Positions 1-11,415 of a DNA stretch of 64,000 nucleotides are shown here, piece by piece. Below the pieces are notes generated by a model. That model did no database searches. It was not told the origin of the DNA and was given only the letters and a program-made list of their open reading frames with translations. The position numbers were made by a program, and so were the translations under genes. The stretch spans positions 62,001 through 126,000 of the forward strand of contig JACGCN010000073.1 in NCBI GenBank assembly GCA_014905825.1, given 5' to 3'. The DNA comes from Lyophyllum atratum. Lineage: Eukaryota; Basidiomycota; Agaricomycetes; Agaricales; Lyophyllaceae. Position 1 is the first letter of the stretch. Each line of letters opens with the position of its first letter.

Positions 1-472
1 GGTTGGCTGATTGAGTCGAGCCTAGATGTAAATCAAGTAGGCAAGGTCTTCCCATCAAATTGAGCCCTGTTATTGACTCACTGAGTTATAGTCGGCGTAA
101 TAACGGGCGCAAGGTGTATGAACAGAATTATGTCATCGGAGAGAAAAATACACGACACTGGGTGGTCGTGTGGCCCGCAGCAGACGTTTAAGACGGGCGC
201 CCTCGGTATGCATCGTAAGGTTGATCTTCCGCACAGCAAGACAGCGTCGGACACGTCGGGTGAGGTCAGGACTGGTCGGGATATGGAGCACGTTCGTTCT
301 AGGTTTATAGATGGCAAAGCTAGAACTGGTCAATGTTATACTGGTCAACGCTGGGTGTGAAGGCGGTGGGGAAGAGGAAATTGAAGTGCACTGGTGCTGC
401 TTAGCTAAGGGCCATAAAGATCAAAGTGCAGGAATCAGTGGATCTATCATCTGATCATCGCTTCCAGCAGAA
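1..472. other. Left-edge intergenic stretch, no gene seen
   Basis: No reading frame here shows family resemblance, convincing codon use or a splice pattern. It probably carries the promoter and 5' leader of the chitin synthase activator that starts at 473. Short open frames on both strands look like chance. Confidence 0.5.
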
Positions 473-3163
473 ATGTCTGCTCCTCCTGTTCCTCCTCGTC
501 CATACAGTGCGCAGGGCCACTCCTTTCCCTACAACGCACCCCCTCCAGTTCCCCCCGTTCCCCTTGAGCTGCGATACGACTCGCCGCCGCACTTCAGCGA
601 CCCAATCGCAGCGCCAAGACCCCATCGAGTCGACCCCTCAGTCCCTGCCAATGTGAGTTCACCAATCGGCTCACATCGTCGAGCATGCACCGACATCTTC
701 CTCAACGCAGATGGCCCGTAACCTCGAGGAATACCCCAACATCAACTACGCCCCCGGATTTGGTATCCCGCAGCAACCCGCTCGTGGTCCATCCCCCCTT
801 CCTCCTCCACAAGGCGCCAACTGGTCACCCTGGGGTGGAAGTGCAGGAATGTCTACCCCACATCTTCCGCCATTCTCGAACTCCTCTCCGCAACAGCCAC
901 CGCCGTTCTCTTCAAACCCCACCCCACAGCATGCTCCATACACCTACTCCTCGCCGGAACCTGCCCAGCAGCCTCCGCTACAGCCCGCTGCTCACACTGC
1001 TCCATCACTTACAGCACCTATCCCAACAGTTGATACCCTTCAGCCCGCAGTACCCAACATTCATAACCCCACCTACGATCCTTCACTCAAGGTTGCATGG
1101 GCGCGCGATGTACTCGCTCTCGTAGACAGAACTCTCAATACTTCCTCGTCAACCGACCCTCCCGTTGGCCCCGCGATTATCAATGACCCTGCGCTCCTTC
1201 GTCTTGCTCAGCTTGCTGTTCCTACCATCCTCCAGATCGCATCGTCAGCAGCACAGCCTGTCCCTCCATACGTCGCAGAAGCCATATATCTCCGGGCGAC
1301 CTTAGCAGCGAGTGGCGCATACCCAGAACATATTCCTCACAACCCACGTGTTGCCTTCCGCGATTTTGAGACCTCTGCAAGGGGCGGGTATGCTCAAGCC
1401 TGGTTCAGACTCGGCAGAGACTATGAGAACTTCAACGACGTGCCACATGCCCGGGACTGTTTTGAACGGGGTGTCAAACTCGGTGTTGAGAGCTGCGCAT
1501 ACGTGAGTTCTTGTATTTCTGCTTCGATAACGTCACTGATTACATGTAGCGTATGGGCATGGCGCACCTCATGGGTCAGCTTGGCGTCCAGGCCAACCCA
1601 TCCGTCGCTCTCCCGCTGCTACATCGTGCAGCGACTCTGGCCACTGTGACCACGCCCCAGCCAGCGTACATCTTCGCATTGCTCCTGCTCGGAGAATTTA
1701 ACTCTCTACCGTCACCCCTCCCTCCTTCTGCATTTAGCCCTTTCGTGTCCGCGGGATCTACTCCGACCTTGGAGGTCCGAAAACACCTAGAGCGCGCAGC
1801 GTACCTCGGATTTGCTCCAGCCCAGTACAAGCTCGGTCATGCCTATGAATTTGCCCAGCCTCCTTTCCCCTTCGACCCACTGCTCAGCGTTCAATACTAC
1901 AGCCTGGCGAGCCAACAAGGCGAGGTAGAGGCGGACATGGCGCTTAGCAAGTGGTTCCTCTGCGGTTCTGGAGGTGCAGAGGGAGGCGATGATGGTGGAT
2001 TTGAGAAAGACGAGGCCTTGGCGTTCACGTTTGCCGAAAAGGCTGCGAGAAAGGGCTTGCCAAGTGCAGAATTCGCAATGGGATATTATGCCGAGGTCGG
2101 CGTTGGGTGCCCGAAAGACCTGCAAACCGCAATCGGCTGGTATAAACAAGTACGTGCCTGGCTTATCTCATTTTCCCTTGGGTCTAACTTATCTATCATC
2201 CAGGCCCAATTACATGGCAATAATGATGCCTCCGAGCGTCTCTCGGCGCTTTCTCAACCCTCTCCTAATGCTCTGTCAAGGCAGCAGCATGACACGATCA
2301 CCGAAAACAAGCTGGTCCGCAAACGCACCCAGGCGAAGCAACGCTCCGACACTCTTGGGTTCGACGCACCGTACAACCAGCAATCACCTGTACCATCGCA
2401 GTACCAGCAGCAAGGGTATCCAGGACCACAAGTGAATCAAAACCCCACTGCTCTATACCCAGGACAACAGGTACCGCCGCAGGGCAAGCGGCAAGATGGA
2501 CGAAGACTTATTGAGGACGTGCGCCGCAATTCGCAATCAGGCCCTGGGTACCCCAGCCCTCAACCAGCGCAGTCACCGCAGTTGACTCCCGCACAACAGT
2601 ACCAGCAGCAATATCAACAAGGGCGACCACAACAGCAGCAACATACCCCACCTCCACAGCAACAGCCTCTGCAGCAGCAAGGGGGACGACACCCCATTCA
2701 CTCACAGACCCAGCCGCAACCAAGGCCAGGTTCCGGCCCTGGTGTAGGAAGACGGCCACAGTCGTCTGGTGGACCAGGTGGTCGCGGGGGACCGCAGTTC
2801 CCAGCCACCAACCGGTATACCCTCACTGATTCCCCTGGGCCTTCGCCGCTCCAGGGAGGCAGGAAGAGCCCTGGACCTCCCGGCGGTAGGAAGAGTCCGG
2901 CGCGGCCTGGTCTGGGGCGGGGTGGGCGGATGCCGAGCGCAGGATATGGAGGGCAGCCGTCGCAGGCTGCACCTGTGCTGGATATCAGCACAAACAATCA
3001 TCCTGATGACGACGACGATGATCCTCCGACTCCTCCGGGCGTCACCGTTGGCCTCGGCGGAGGACAGGTGCATGCGCCGAAACCAAGCAAAGGCCCATCA
3101 ACATTTGCGGAGATGGGCTTCCAGGGTGCGAAGGCGGAGGATAAGGACTGTGTTGTCATGTAG
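473..3163 (+). CDS. Sel1-repeat chitin synthase activator (Skt5/Chs4 family), prenylated
   Basis: Four exons fit: 473-652, 711-1502, 1550-2149 and 2204-3163, all phase 0, giving about 843 residues. The N-terminal third is Pro-rich and disordered. A WARDVL-type segment then leads into Sel1/TPR-like helical repeats over roughly residues 225-525, with repeat cores such as GYAQAWFRLGRDYE, APAQYKLGHAYEF and PSAEFAMGYYAEVGVG. The C-terminal third is rich in Gln, Pro and Gly, has an Asp run, and ends in CVVM, a CaaX box for prenylation. In yeast, Skt5/Chs4 uses a CaaX box for membrane attachment and activates chitin synthase III at sites of polarised growth. A chitin synthase gene lies about 5 kb downstream. 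The 54-nt third intron is a multiple of three without a stop, so its retention would keep the frame. Family assignment is firm; which synthase it activates is inference. Confidence 0.9.
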
Positions 3164-3923
3164 TGACGACTTGAAGGACCTTCATCGTGTGCGCCGGTGC
3201 TGACTTTTACATCCCCCCATTGCCTTTTTCGTTGTCTCGCCTGTGTCCCGTTTACCATCCGCTCTCACGATGTTCTGCTTGCGATTTTTTGGATCCCGAA
3301 TTACTTATAGCAATACCCTTGCCCTCTACACGACTCGCTAATTAGAATCCTTCGTGGCCTGCGTAGAGTACCGATTCTCCTGTCACCATACACTACCCCT
3401 GGATGCTTTCAAGTAAAATTACGTGTTCTTGGATTATCTATACTGATGCAACATTCGGTGGGTCTGAAAGTATGAAATCGGTAGGGTGGTGTTTCATGAG
3501 ACGCAAAGTGCGCCGTCACATCATATTGGACTCATGAACTTGGGACGCATGCGCCACATACTGCCACTTGGGGAATCCGGGTTAAAACGGTGAACAGCTC
3601 AAAGATGAAGCATATGAAGCGACATTATAGGAACTTGTAATCGACCACGCGATAGTCAAGATCTGGGAGGGATGTCTTCACGTAGACGTGCGATGCGCGT
3701 CCCAAGGACCTACTATGATAATCGCTATCGGATTTCTGTGATGTTCAGAATCACATCCCAAAAAGGGCAAAACGGGGTCACATGATGAAAGTTCTGGAGC
3801 ACGCGTGGGGCTTGTGACCCGAAAGTTGAAAACGCACCTTGCCTCTTACTACCAACACAGCCAGCCAAATCTCAAGGCTCCCACTCACACATTCTCTGCC
3901 CTCCCGTCATTCAAATTTCAGTC
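3164..3923. promoter_or_regulatory. Intergenic: activator 3' end and SPO12 promoter
   Basis: No coding signal is seen. An ACGCGT hexamer, the MluI cell-cycle box bound by MBF-type factors, lies at 3801-3806, about 120 bp before the Spo12-like start codon. The rest is unremarkable. Confidence 0.4.
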
Positions 3924-4415
3924 ATGTCCGCTACGTCCACCCCCAGCGACTCGCCCATCGGCACTCCCATTCAGCCCATGCACAACCCATCGCAAGCTGC
4001 TCACATCGTCGTACCCCAAGCACCTCTTGGCAACGTCGCGAATCAAGCTGCTGGTATGGGAGCCAAGGCTCTCTTAGCCAAAAAGATGGCGAAAAACCAG
4101 TCAGTCTCCGTGATCATCGAAAGAGGCCCATTTCTGTTGTGGCTGACCATTACCTTTAGCAACCCCAACTTCATCTCGCCGACCGATAACCTCATGACTC
4201 CCTGTACGCAGAAGCTCAGTGCTGCTAAGAAGAAGCATTTTACCAAGTATGGCTTACTCTCGTAATTCAAGGGTGTTTTGCTCATAGTTCGTAGGGGAGC
4301 CAAGCCGGTTCAGTTATTCGCTCAACACGACGAGGTCAGCAGTGACGATCAAATAGACGAGGACGAGCTCGAGCGGAAAGAGAAGCTGGCAGACGATGGC
4401 GAGAATCCGTTCTAG
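3924..4415 (+). CDS. Spo12-family mitotic exit regulator
   Basis: Three exons (3924-4099, 4160-4246, 4295-4415) join to a 127-residue protein. The central block NPNFISPTDNLMTPCTQKL followed by SAAKKKHF is the Spo12 signature. It is split by the second intron just after HFTK and continues with GAKPVQLF. The tail is acidic (SSDDQIDEDELE). Spo12 and its relatives are small nuclear/nucleolar proteins that promote mitotic exit through the Cdc14 (FEAR) pathway in yeasts, and the Ser/Thr-Pro sites in the motif are CDK targets. Introns are 60 and 48 nt. The start is the first ATG giving a Ser/Thr/Pro-rich N-terminus; no domain lies before the signature. Family is firm, function in this fungus is by homology. 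Confidence 0.88.
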
Positions 4416-4666
4416 ACGCTCTACTGTACATTCCTTATCCACCTGGCTGGTCCCCCCCTCCCGCGCTTTCTTGATGAGAAGCGTTGATGACACCCGTAGT
4501 AGTCCTTTCTTTCGTTCCTTGTCCATCTGTCTGTAACTTGTTTCCAATGTAAGGTGTACCACTTTCTGTCTAGCTATCCTCCGTACATGTCGAGTCGCAA
4601 TTCCAACCTCACTTCCTGAGCCTCCAGTTCATATTTCTGGACATGTGATGCAGTTTCCCACGGAGA

Positions 4667-4700
4667 TTGACGCGTCGCTCTCGATCAAAGTTGACGCGTC
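4667..4700. promoter_or_regulatory. Pair of MCB (ACGCGT) boxes upstream of the RING gene
   Basis: The ten-base sequence TTGACGCGTC occurs twice, at 4667-4676 and 4691-4700, in direct orientation with 24-bp spacing, ending 23 bp before the RING gene ATG at 4723. ACGCGT is the core bound by MBF (Mbp1-type) factors at G1/S promoters in fungi. The paired, identical copies are seen directly; binding is inference. The rest of the 4416-4722 spacer shows nothing else. Confidence 0.5.
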
Positions 4701-4722
4701 CTGATCACTATTCGTCAACCCT

Positions 4723-5594
4723 ATGGACGACTTTGACTTTCGTGCAAATCTTGAGGAGCAAGCTACTCCTTTTGTTCCTGAGTCTCTTGAGGAAATCAGG
4801 GAGCATATACAGCATCTTAGGGAACAAATAATGGCTGTTTTGCCTGCGAACCAGCTTGATCAGTCGTGAGCTACCACAACCTCTCTAGGACATATAAAAC
4901 GTGCTATAACCAGGTATTTTTTCTAGCCAGATACAGGAACTCTTGAAGAATTTGCCGCGGCTAAAAGAGCAGGATCTGACGGATCTGGGACATCAAGGTA
5001 AGTAAGCATTGTACAATGTTGCACCATAATCACTCACGAAATCTCGTTGCGTAGATTCTCCCTGTCCCATATGTCTCACACCATATCTTGCGATCATTGC
5101 TGAAGAAGAAATGGCCCTCGCCATGGATTCCCCAGCGCATCCTGTCGAAGAAATGGGCGTAACCAGATTGTCGAGACCATGGCAATGCGGTCATGTATTC
5201 TGTCGACGAGAGTAAGTTGATCAGTCCATCTGTCGCTTACCATGCTCCTAATCAGATCATCTGCAGTATTTCCAAGTGGATCCAAGAGGCGGTAAGTTAC
5301 CACCGCCTTAGGCTACCTAACCTCTCATGATGATCGTCAATACAGCACGACTCATGCCCCATGTGCCGACGCCTTCTTGTCAAACCAGAAACAGGCGTGC
5401 CAAATCCCCAACCGGCTGCCAATGCGATTGATCCCGGCAGTCCCCTCGGTGACGTCGAAAGGCAAATCGAGTTTCACATCAACCTGCTGCGGGGGCAAAT
5501 ACAAGACGCACGGTCACTCGTCGACCACAGCGTAGCGCATATCACGGAGCTCGAAGGAGCGAGCAGAAGTGAATTTTCTGGAATGTATTCATAG
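4723..5594 (+). CDS. Small RING-finger protein (putative E3 ubiquitin ligase)
   Basis: Five exons (4723-4865, 4927-4997, 5055-5211, 5267-5291, 5346-5594) give about 214 residues. After a helical N-terminus comes a RING-like zinc site: CPIC, a long insert of about 35 residues, CGHVFCRRDISKWI, then CPMC. The usual sixth zinc ligand is Asp instead of Cys (RRD), and the codon for it is split by an intron. The C-terminal part (LGDVERQIEFHINLLRGQIQ) looks like a coiled coil and is followed directly by the stop. The protein is probably soluble and acts with an E2; no substrate can be named. Paired MCB boxes upstream hint at G1/S expression. I know similar small fungal RING proteins but no named orthologue. 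Confidence 0.75.
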
Positions 5595-5904
5595 ACATCC
5601 CATGTCGTGCACTCAAATCTGGAAGGTAGCAATGTATGCGAATTTTCTATGTAGCCAAAGATACCCCGAGACGTCAAGCCTACTTACTGAACCCGATGTG
5701 TATATAATAGTGTCCATAACGCGTTAACAAGATGAGGGTATTATAAGGAATGCTCTGTATGCAAAGAATGGTAGTGTGTGACCCAGTTTTGATCTCGCCT
5801 CCGGTAGATGAGGAAGCAAGAGAAAAGCCAAGTATTGGTAAGAACGTCCTTAGGATATGCTCATGCGATGCGCTGCATACGCATAGGTATCAGACTGGAG
5901 AAGG
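5595..5904. other. Convergent 3' region between RING gene and chitin synthase
   Basis: No gene is seen. The stretch must hold the two facing 3' untranslated regions and polyadenylation sites. Confidence 0.4.
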
Positions 5905-8900
5905 TTAGTTCCTGCGGCAGCACCTGAATAGGTTGCGCTTGAAGAAGTAGAATAAGCACTGGCAAGGTGTTTTGTTAATTGGGAACAAGAAGCAAGACTG
6001 GACTAAGAGGTGACGTACCCCAGCGAAGCGCACTGCTGCAAGACCGAATGTCGAATAGAGGATAACGCCGAAATAGAAGTTTTGCTTTGCCTGCAGGTGG
6101 CGTTCATCCGCCAAAGGATCCTTGTTATTGGGCAGACCATTGAGGTTCTCGATAGCAATAGCCAAGGCCGCGTTCGAAAGCATCCATGCAGCGACAAGCC
6201 GTGTCCTGAAAGTCTTGTTTTGATCATCCATCGTAGGCTTCTCGATAACTTCCTTCGTGCTGATCTTAGTGATGGCACGGGTCACCGTCTCCTTGAAGGC
6301 AGCGTCGACATCAGCCTGGACCTTGGTAGTATCCACAACGACAGGGGTGTCGGCGTCTTTTCCCTTTGACGAGGAGACCGAAGGCAGAGCTTCGGCTTGA
6401 TCGCTTCCTTTCGTACCCCAAGACACCTAAACAATTGTGAGATTATAAAAAATGGAGGCACGAAGGGTTTGCCTACATCGTGCAAGTTACAGAAGGCATA
6501 GACATTGAGAACGTTGGTGAAACTGGGAGCAAGACAGAGATATTGCAGGAAGCTGGAGAACATGTGCCAGGGATCACGCTGTATGACGCGTCAGAGCGCT
6601 ACTCGCTTGTAAGGTATACTAATACTCACGTAGAGGAAGGATGCTACGAAATAGATTCCTAAAATAGAAGTCAGGCAGCCGAACTGATTAGGCGAAGATG
6701 TAACGCAGACGAACCGAAAGTAGACACCATTGCAGCTATCAAAGCACCAACCGGAGGCACAAAGAACGTTGCGATAATTTGCGCCGTGGTCTTGTTCTTT
6801 AACAAAGCAGGAATTGCCTATATCTCCCTTAAGCATCACTCGACACAAGAGATGCAGATCGACATACCGCGAAAGACTTTGCCGTTAGCCAGAATGAGCA
6901 AACCAGCAGGTATACGGCGAGGACAGCATAAACTCTGATTAAACACTCCGGGTTAAAGTATATCTTCGCTACAACGTTATCAACTTACGATAGTGTGATG
7001 GTATACATCATCCGTTCACCCTTGGGTCGATTGCCTAGAGCGAGAATGAACTGCATGGCTAGGAAGGCTAGGTATATCCATTTAAGGGCGAGATTGATCC
7101 AATGTGTCTAGGAAACAGCTTTGTTACTTGTCCGTCATTTAGAGAAAGTTGAAGGAAACGTACGATAGCCACGGTACCAAAGATAATGATACCCTGGGAG
7201 GGGAGCAGGTCGATGATGATGCTGAATGTGAGCCACAGATTGGCAAGAGCAAACCAAGTGAAGATCAGTGAGAAGATGTTATACTGCGAGGTCATTGATA
7301 CTGAGTGATCGTTTCGACTGTCTGACGGGGGATGATACGCACAAGAGCCTGGATATGGAGGAAGAACATGCGGAATATCCCATGTCCTGACTTGTAGAAC
7401 ATGAAGAAGTTGACAAGGGCGTACTGTGGTATCATCAGACACATAACACAGGGGAGGACTGAATAAAACCTACAACTGAGGCGGCGAATGAACCATTCAA
7501 CCATCGTCGACGTTGACCAATGAGTTCAACAGCAGACTCCGGAACGTCGGTCTCAGCCTTGCTGGGTTTGACATAGGTCAATGTCCATCGGTCACCCGCC
7601 TTTGCGACAAGCTCAAAACACAAGATACGATCCTCGGCTGTTACACAATTTAGTGCGAAGAAATAACTCTCTATGTCAGGACTTACCTAAGAACATGTTC
7701 TTTGTAAAGATGTTCATCCCGTAGATACCCTTAGGCCCAAGGCGATCGGCCAGTGAATGATCACCGTGGAAGTACTGCTCCAAAGGTCGTCCCAAGATGG
7801 CACGGAACCTATACGCAGAGAAGGCTCCAGGCAACACGGACACATACCCGAAGCTGCTCTCTAAGGGTTTGTCTAAAGCAAAGTTGAGCACCTGGGATCG
7901 GAAGGTGGGTACGAGTCCTTACCGAGAATGTTCGACATCTTGTACTCGAAATTCTGAGCAGCGACCAAAGGATTCAGCAATTTCTTGCCTCCCTTGATCA
8001 TGGCATGGATTTCACCTGAAGAAAAGATCAGTATCACAGCTTGAGCACCTAGATAAACTCTACCACGAACCGCAGCAACCTCCCAAATTAGCATCGTTAT
8101 AGAACGCCTCCCAGAGGTAGTAGATAGATTTGTGCCCAGGTTTGGTACCCGCGTCGAGGAGCACGCAGATTTCAGGCTACACACATGAAGGTTAAGTTAA
8201 AATTCTGCCAATTGTGCAAGAGACCCACGTTGATCATCTTGCCGATCGCATTGAATAACCAACGATGAGAGTTGATTTTCTTTTGATTTTTAGCCTTCAA
8301 GACAAAGATGATCTGAACAGGGACCAGATTCAAGGGATCGTTGGCTTGAGGAAGCACGAGTTGCGGGGTCGCATCCACCGAGAGTTGTGTTGTGTACTAG
8401 ATATCGCGTTACAACAGAGCTTGAGCCAACCTCTAGGGAGCGTGACGAACCTCGAAGATGTGGGCAACCGTGTCCTTCCCGTCAACTTGTTTCTTCATGA
8501 TTCCGTCTTGGTACACACCAACCGTGGCGAGAAGATCCAAGACACTCTTGTCCATGGCCTCAAGACCATCGACGATCAGAGCGACAGTGATCTTCTGCCA
8601 AGCTGGATTACCTTCCTCCGCAGTCCGCCGCCAGTATTTGGACTGTTTCGTCTTGCAGATGTCGCGGATGTTGAGCATGACTCCGTGCAACGTGCGCGCA
8701 TAGAGAGTCTTGTCCTCATTGTAAGAAGTGACAGCAATGAGAAGTTCCGTTTCACGATTGTACATCTTGGTCCGCAACGACCAGCCATTGGCCTCAGTGA
8801 AGTCGTCAGGGTCACACGTCGCCGCAGTATACCGCATATGGCTAGGGAAGGCTTGAATAAACAAAGAGCCTCAGCGGAGAAAGCAACTCACGAGAATTCT

Positions 8901-9434
8901 GTGGATCTAGTAGATGACCACTTGGCTTCGATGGCCGTGTGGACAGGGGTCGGCACAGGGTATTCAGCGATAAAGTTGCCATTAGTGAGCTTCACTTTGC
9001 GGGTAACACCGCGCTTGATGGTCTGGCGGCGCCTCCACGCGCTCTCAACACCATTAGTAGAAGTCGACAGGACCGACGCAGGGCGACCACCAGTATATGG
9101 TTCACCCAAGCTGTTGGGGTCCAGAGGACTTTATATGCAGTTTGGGTCAACAACACCACTGACACGCGCCAGGCAACAACACGTACGCAGGAGGGTAAAA
9201 GCCGCCTGTAAAGTTCTGGCCTGCTGCCAAAGGCTGTTTCTCTATGTATTCGTCGTCGTCGTAAGTTTCGCGGCCAGCGCTGAGATTGGTGGTGCTGGAG
9301 TACGGTGACGGTTGGTGGTATGGTGCCTCAGGCTCTTGGAATTGAGTTTGACGGGGGCGGTCTGCGAAGGGATCTCCATAGTCGGACCTGTATGAGTTGT
9401 TGGCGGAGGGGAGTTGAGGACGTTGGTCGGCCAT
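5905..9434 (-). CDS. Chitin synthase, division 1 (class I-III type)
   Basis: Polymerises UDP-GlcNAc into chitin at the plasma membrane. Reading on the minus strand from ATG at 9434, a disordered N-terminus ([20 protein letters not shown]) is followed by the GT2 core: [70 protein letters not shown] and [13 protein letters not shown], the diagnostic catalytic motif. Several hydrophobic segments follow between 7500 and 6600. The end is [12 protein letters not shown] with the stop at 5905. The gene has more than a dozen short introns; the last (6018-5959, 60 nt) is in frame and stop-free. No myosin motor domain is present, so it is not class V/VII. I cannot assign the exact class without an alignment. 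The Skt5-like activator gene lies about 2.7 kb beyond its 3' end. Confidence 0.93.
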
Positions 9435-10000
9435 GAGGGTCGTAAAGAAAGTAGGTCAACGTCAACGTTCAAGCCTTGTTTTGTTTGCAACGGTGGCGAT
9501 GACGGCAACTAAATATAAACCAAAACTTGGCACCGCTTGTGGCCGACATCCCCCTGCCACCACGCCAGCGCTCGATCTTGGCTCAATCCATAATCAAAAT
9601 CCTTCAACGTCTGTTCGCCTATCATGTTGTATTCTACAGCAGTGACTCTTGTTGAGCTTTCCTGAAAATACACACTCCTACGAAAGCCATAATTAAGATT
9701 TTTGCCTCGGTACCTCATTTGTTGCGTTCGCGGCCCTTAGCAGGCAGTGCCACAGTGGAGCATTTCGAGTTGCGAGCGGCGATGGTCGTCCGCATCCCAC
9801 CGTATCCACCGTTGACTCCTCATGTCCAAGAGCCTCCATGTCTCCGGAGTCACTACTTACTAAAAATGCCTCGATTATGAGAGTGAAATCTGCTTCCTGA
9901 TTGATGTTCACATGTCTGGAGCGCGCTGGGGATGATCGTTACCGGCCCAACCTGGGCCCAGCCAAGCTGCTTATAACTACCAAGTAGTCCGTGAATCCCC
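9435..10000. promoter_or_regulatory. Divergent promoter region, chitin synthase and GST-like gene
   Basis: This 566-bp spacer separates the start codons of two divergently transcribed genes. I see no coding exon and no clear TATA box or known factor site. Confidence 0.4.
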
Positions 10001-11415
10001 ATGATCAACGACATGTCACCTCCTCCTGTCATTGAATACCGGTGAGCCATGCTCGTTCCTCTGTATGCACACAGCAGCAGGACTAACACTAGGTTCAAAC
10101 GCGGACAGGTATGATGCCTCTCCTTTCTCGGTGAAGATCGACCATGTCCTCGTCCTCAAAAATGTCCCACATCAGAGAGTGACTGTAAGTTGAGCCAAGG
10201 TTACTTCACGCGCCGAGTAAAGACACCCTTGCCTAATCACAGCATATCTCTCATGCAGGTATCGCACATGCTCCCGCGTCCCGAAATTACTGACCTTCTA
10301 GGCATAACCTACCGCCGTATTCCCATCTTGGCCATTGGAAATGACGTCTATTGCGATACCAGGTGATCTTTTGTCGTGCTGCGCGTCTTCCCTCTAGAAA
10401 TAACACATTCGCCCAGCCTTATCGCGTCTGCGCTTGAGAGACGTTTCCCACCCTCAGCTGGGTATGGCACCATCTTCCCTCTGGCCAAGCATGGCGGGTC
10501 TCAAGACACCGGCCTAGTGAAAGTATTCGCCAAACTATACGACACAACACTGTTTCCCGTGACATCCGTTTTCTTTCCATTCGAGAGGCTACCCGCAGCC
10601 TTTGTTAAAGATCGGAGCGCGGTACGGGTGCCTCTTAGTATATACCGCTTTTAGCTAACCCCCTCCAGCTAACTGGAGCACCCATTGATGTAAAGCACGT
10701 CGTAGCAAGTCGGGAGAAGTCGTTAACCACGCTTTCTGCTCACCTGGTAAGATCCATCGACAGCTGCAAAGGCCTCCCTTATTAACATCGACCGGAAAGT
10801 CTCTCTTGGAAGAACAATTTCATGACGGTCGTGAATGGTTGTTTGACAGCGAACTTCCTTCTCTTGCAGACATCTCCATCCATTTCACTCTGATCGCAGC
10901 ACGAGCATCCCCTATTGGGCGACCACTTATCAGCACGGATAATTTCCCCCTTACTTTGAAGGTACGTTCTCTTAAGTGTCCTGCAATTAGACTCTGAATT
11001 AAGCGTCCTACAGTGGCTTGAGCGTGTTTCTAATTACATCGAACGCAAACGACGCAGTCAAGCCGCACCTCAGACAATTACTGGAGATCAGGCTGCAGCA
11101 TCCATCTTGTCCTCCACGTTTGAATCGTATGATGTTGTGGGCTTTGATGCACAGGCAGCTGCGCGCTTAGGTTTCAAACTCTACGATCGGGTCCAGGTTG
11201 CTCCAGATGATACCGGTGCGTTATCCTGCTTATTTTTCATTGACCTGTTTCCCATGCCTATATCTATAGGGAAGAACTATCCCACTGTTGGCAAATTGGT
11301 GGGGATGAACAGAGAAGAAGTTGTGATCGAAGTGCAGGCACCCAAGGGACTGCTCCGTTGTCACTTCCCCCAGATTGGATTTACCGTGAAAGCTGTTAGG
11401 TCGGGCAAGCTGTAG
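10001..11415 (+). CDS. Thioredoxin/GST-fold protein of unknown substrate
   Basis: Eight exons (10001-10041, 10109-10184, 10259-10362, 10417-10621, 10669-10746, 10800-10961, 11014-11215, 11270-11415) join without frame breaks into about 337 residues. The N-terminal 80 residues look like a GST N-terminal thioredoxin fold (VKIDHVLVLKNVPHQRVT, the cis-Pro-like RPEITDLLGITYRRIPIL, then SLIASALERRFP). The middle is helical like a GST C-terminal domain (HDGREWLFDSELPSLADI). The last 100 residues add a small extra domain (LGFKLYDRVQVAP, GKLVGMNREEVVIEV) that ordinary GSTs lack. This is a fungal lineage-typical family, annotated generally as GST-like; no reaction can be claimed. A second in-frame ATG at 10013 is an equally good start. 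Confidence 0.72.

Noticed and set aside
78..360. Overlapping small frames on both strands at the left edge
   Set aside because: Three frames of similar length overlap on opposite strands with no family resemblance; typical chance frames.
8265..9308. Long plus-strand open frame of 347 codons
   Set aside because: It is antisense to the chitin synthase catalytic exons, whose minus-strand product carries the GT2 motifs; the plus frame is a shadow.
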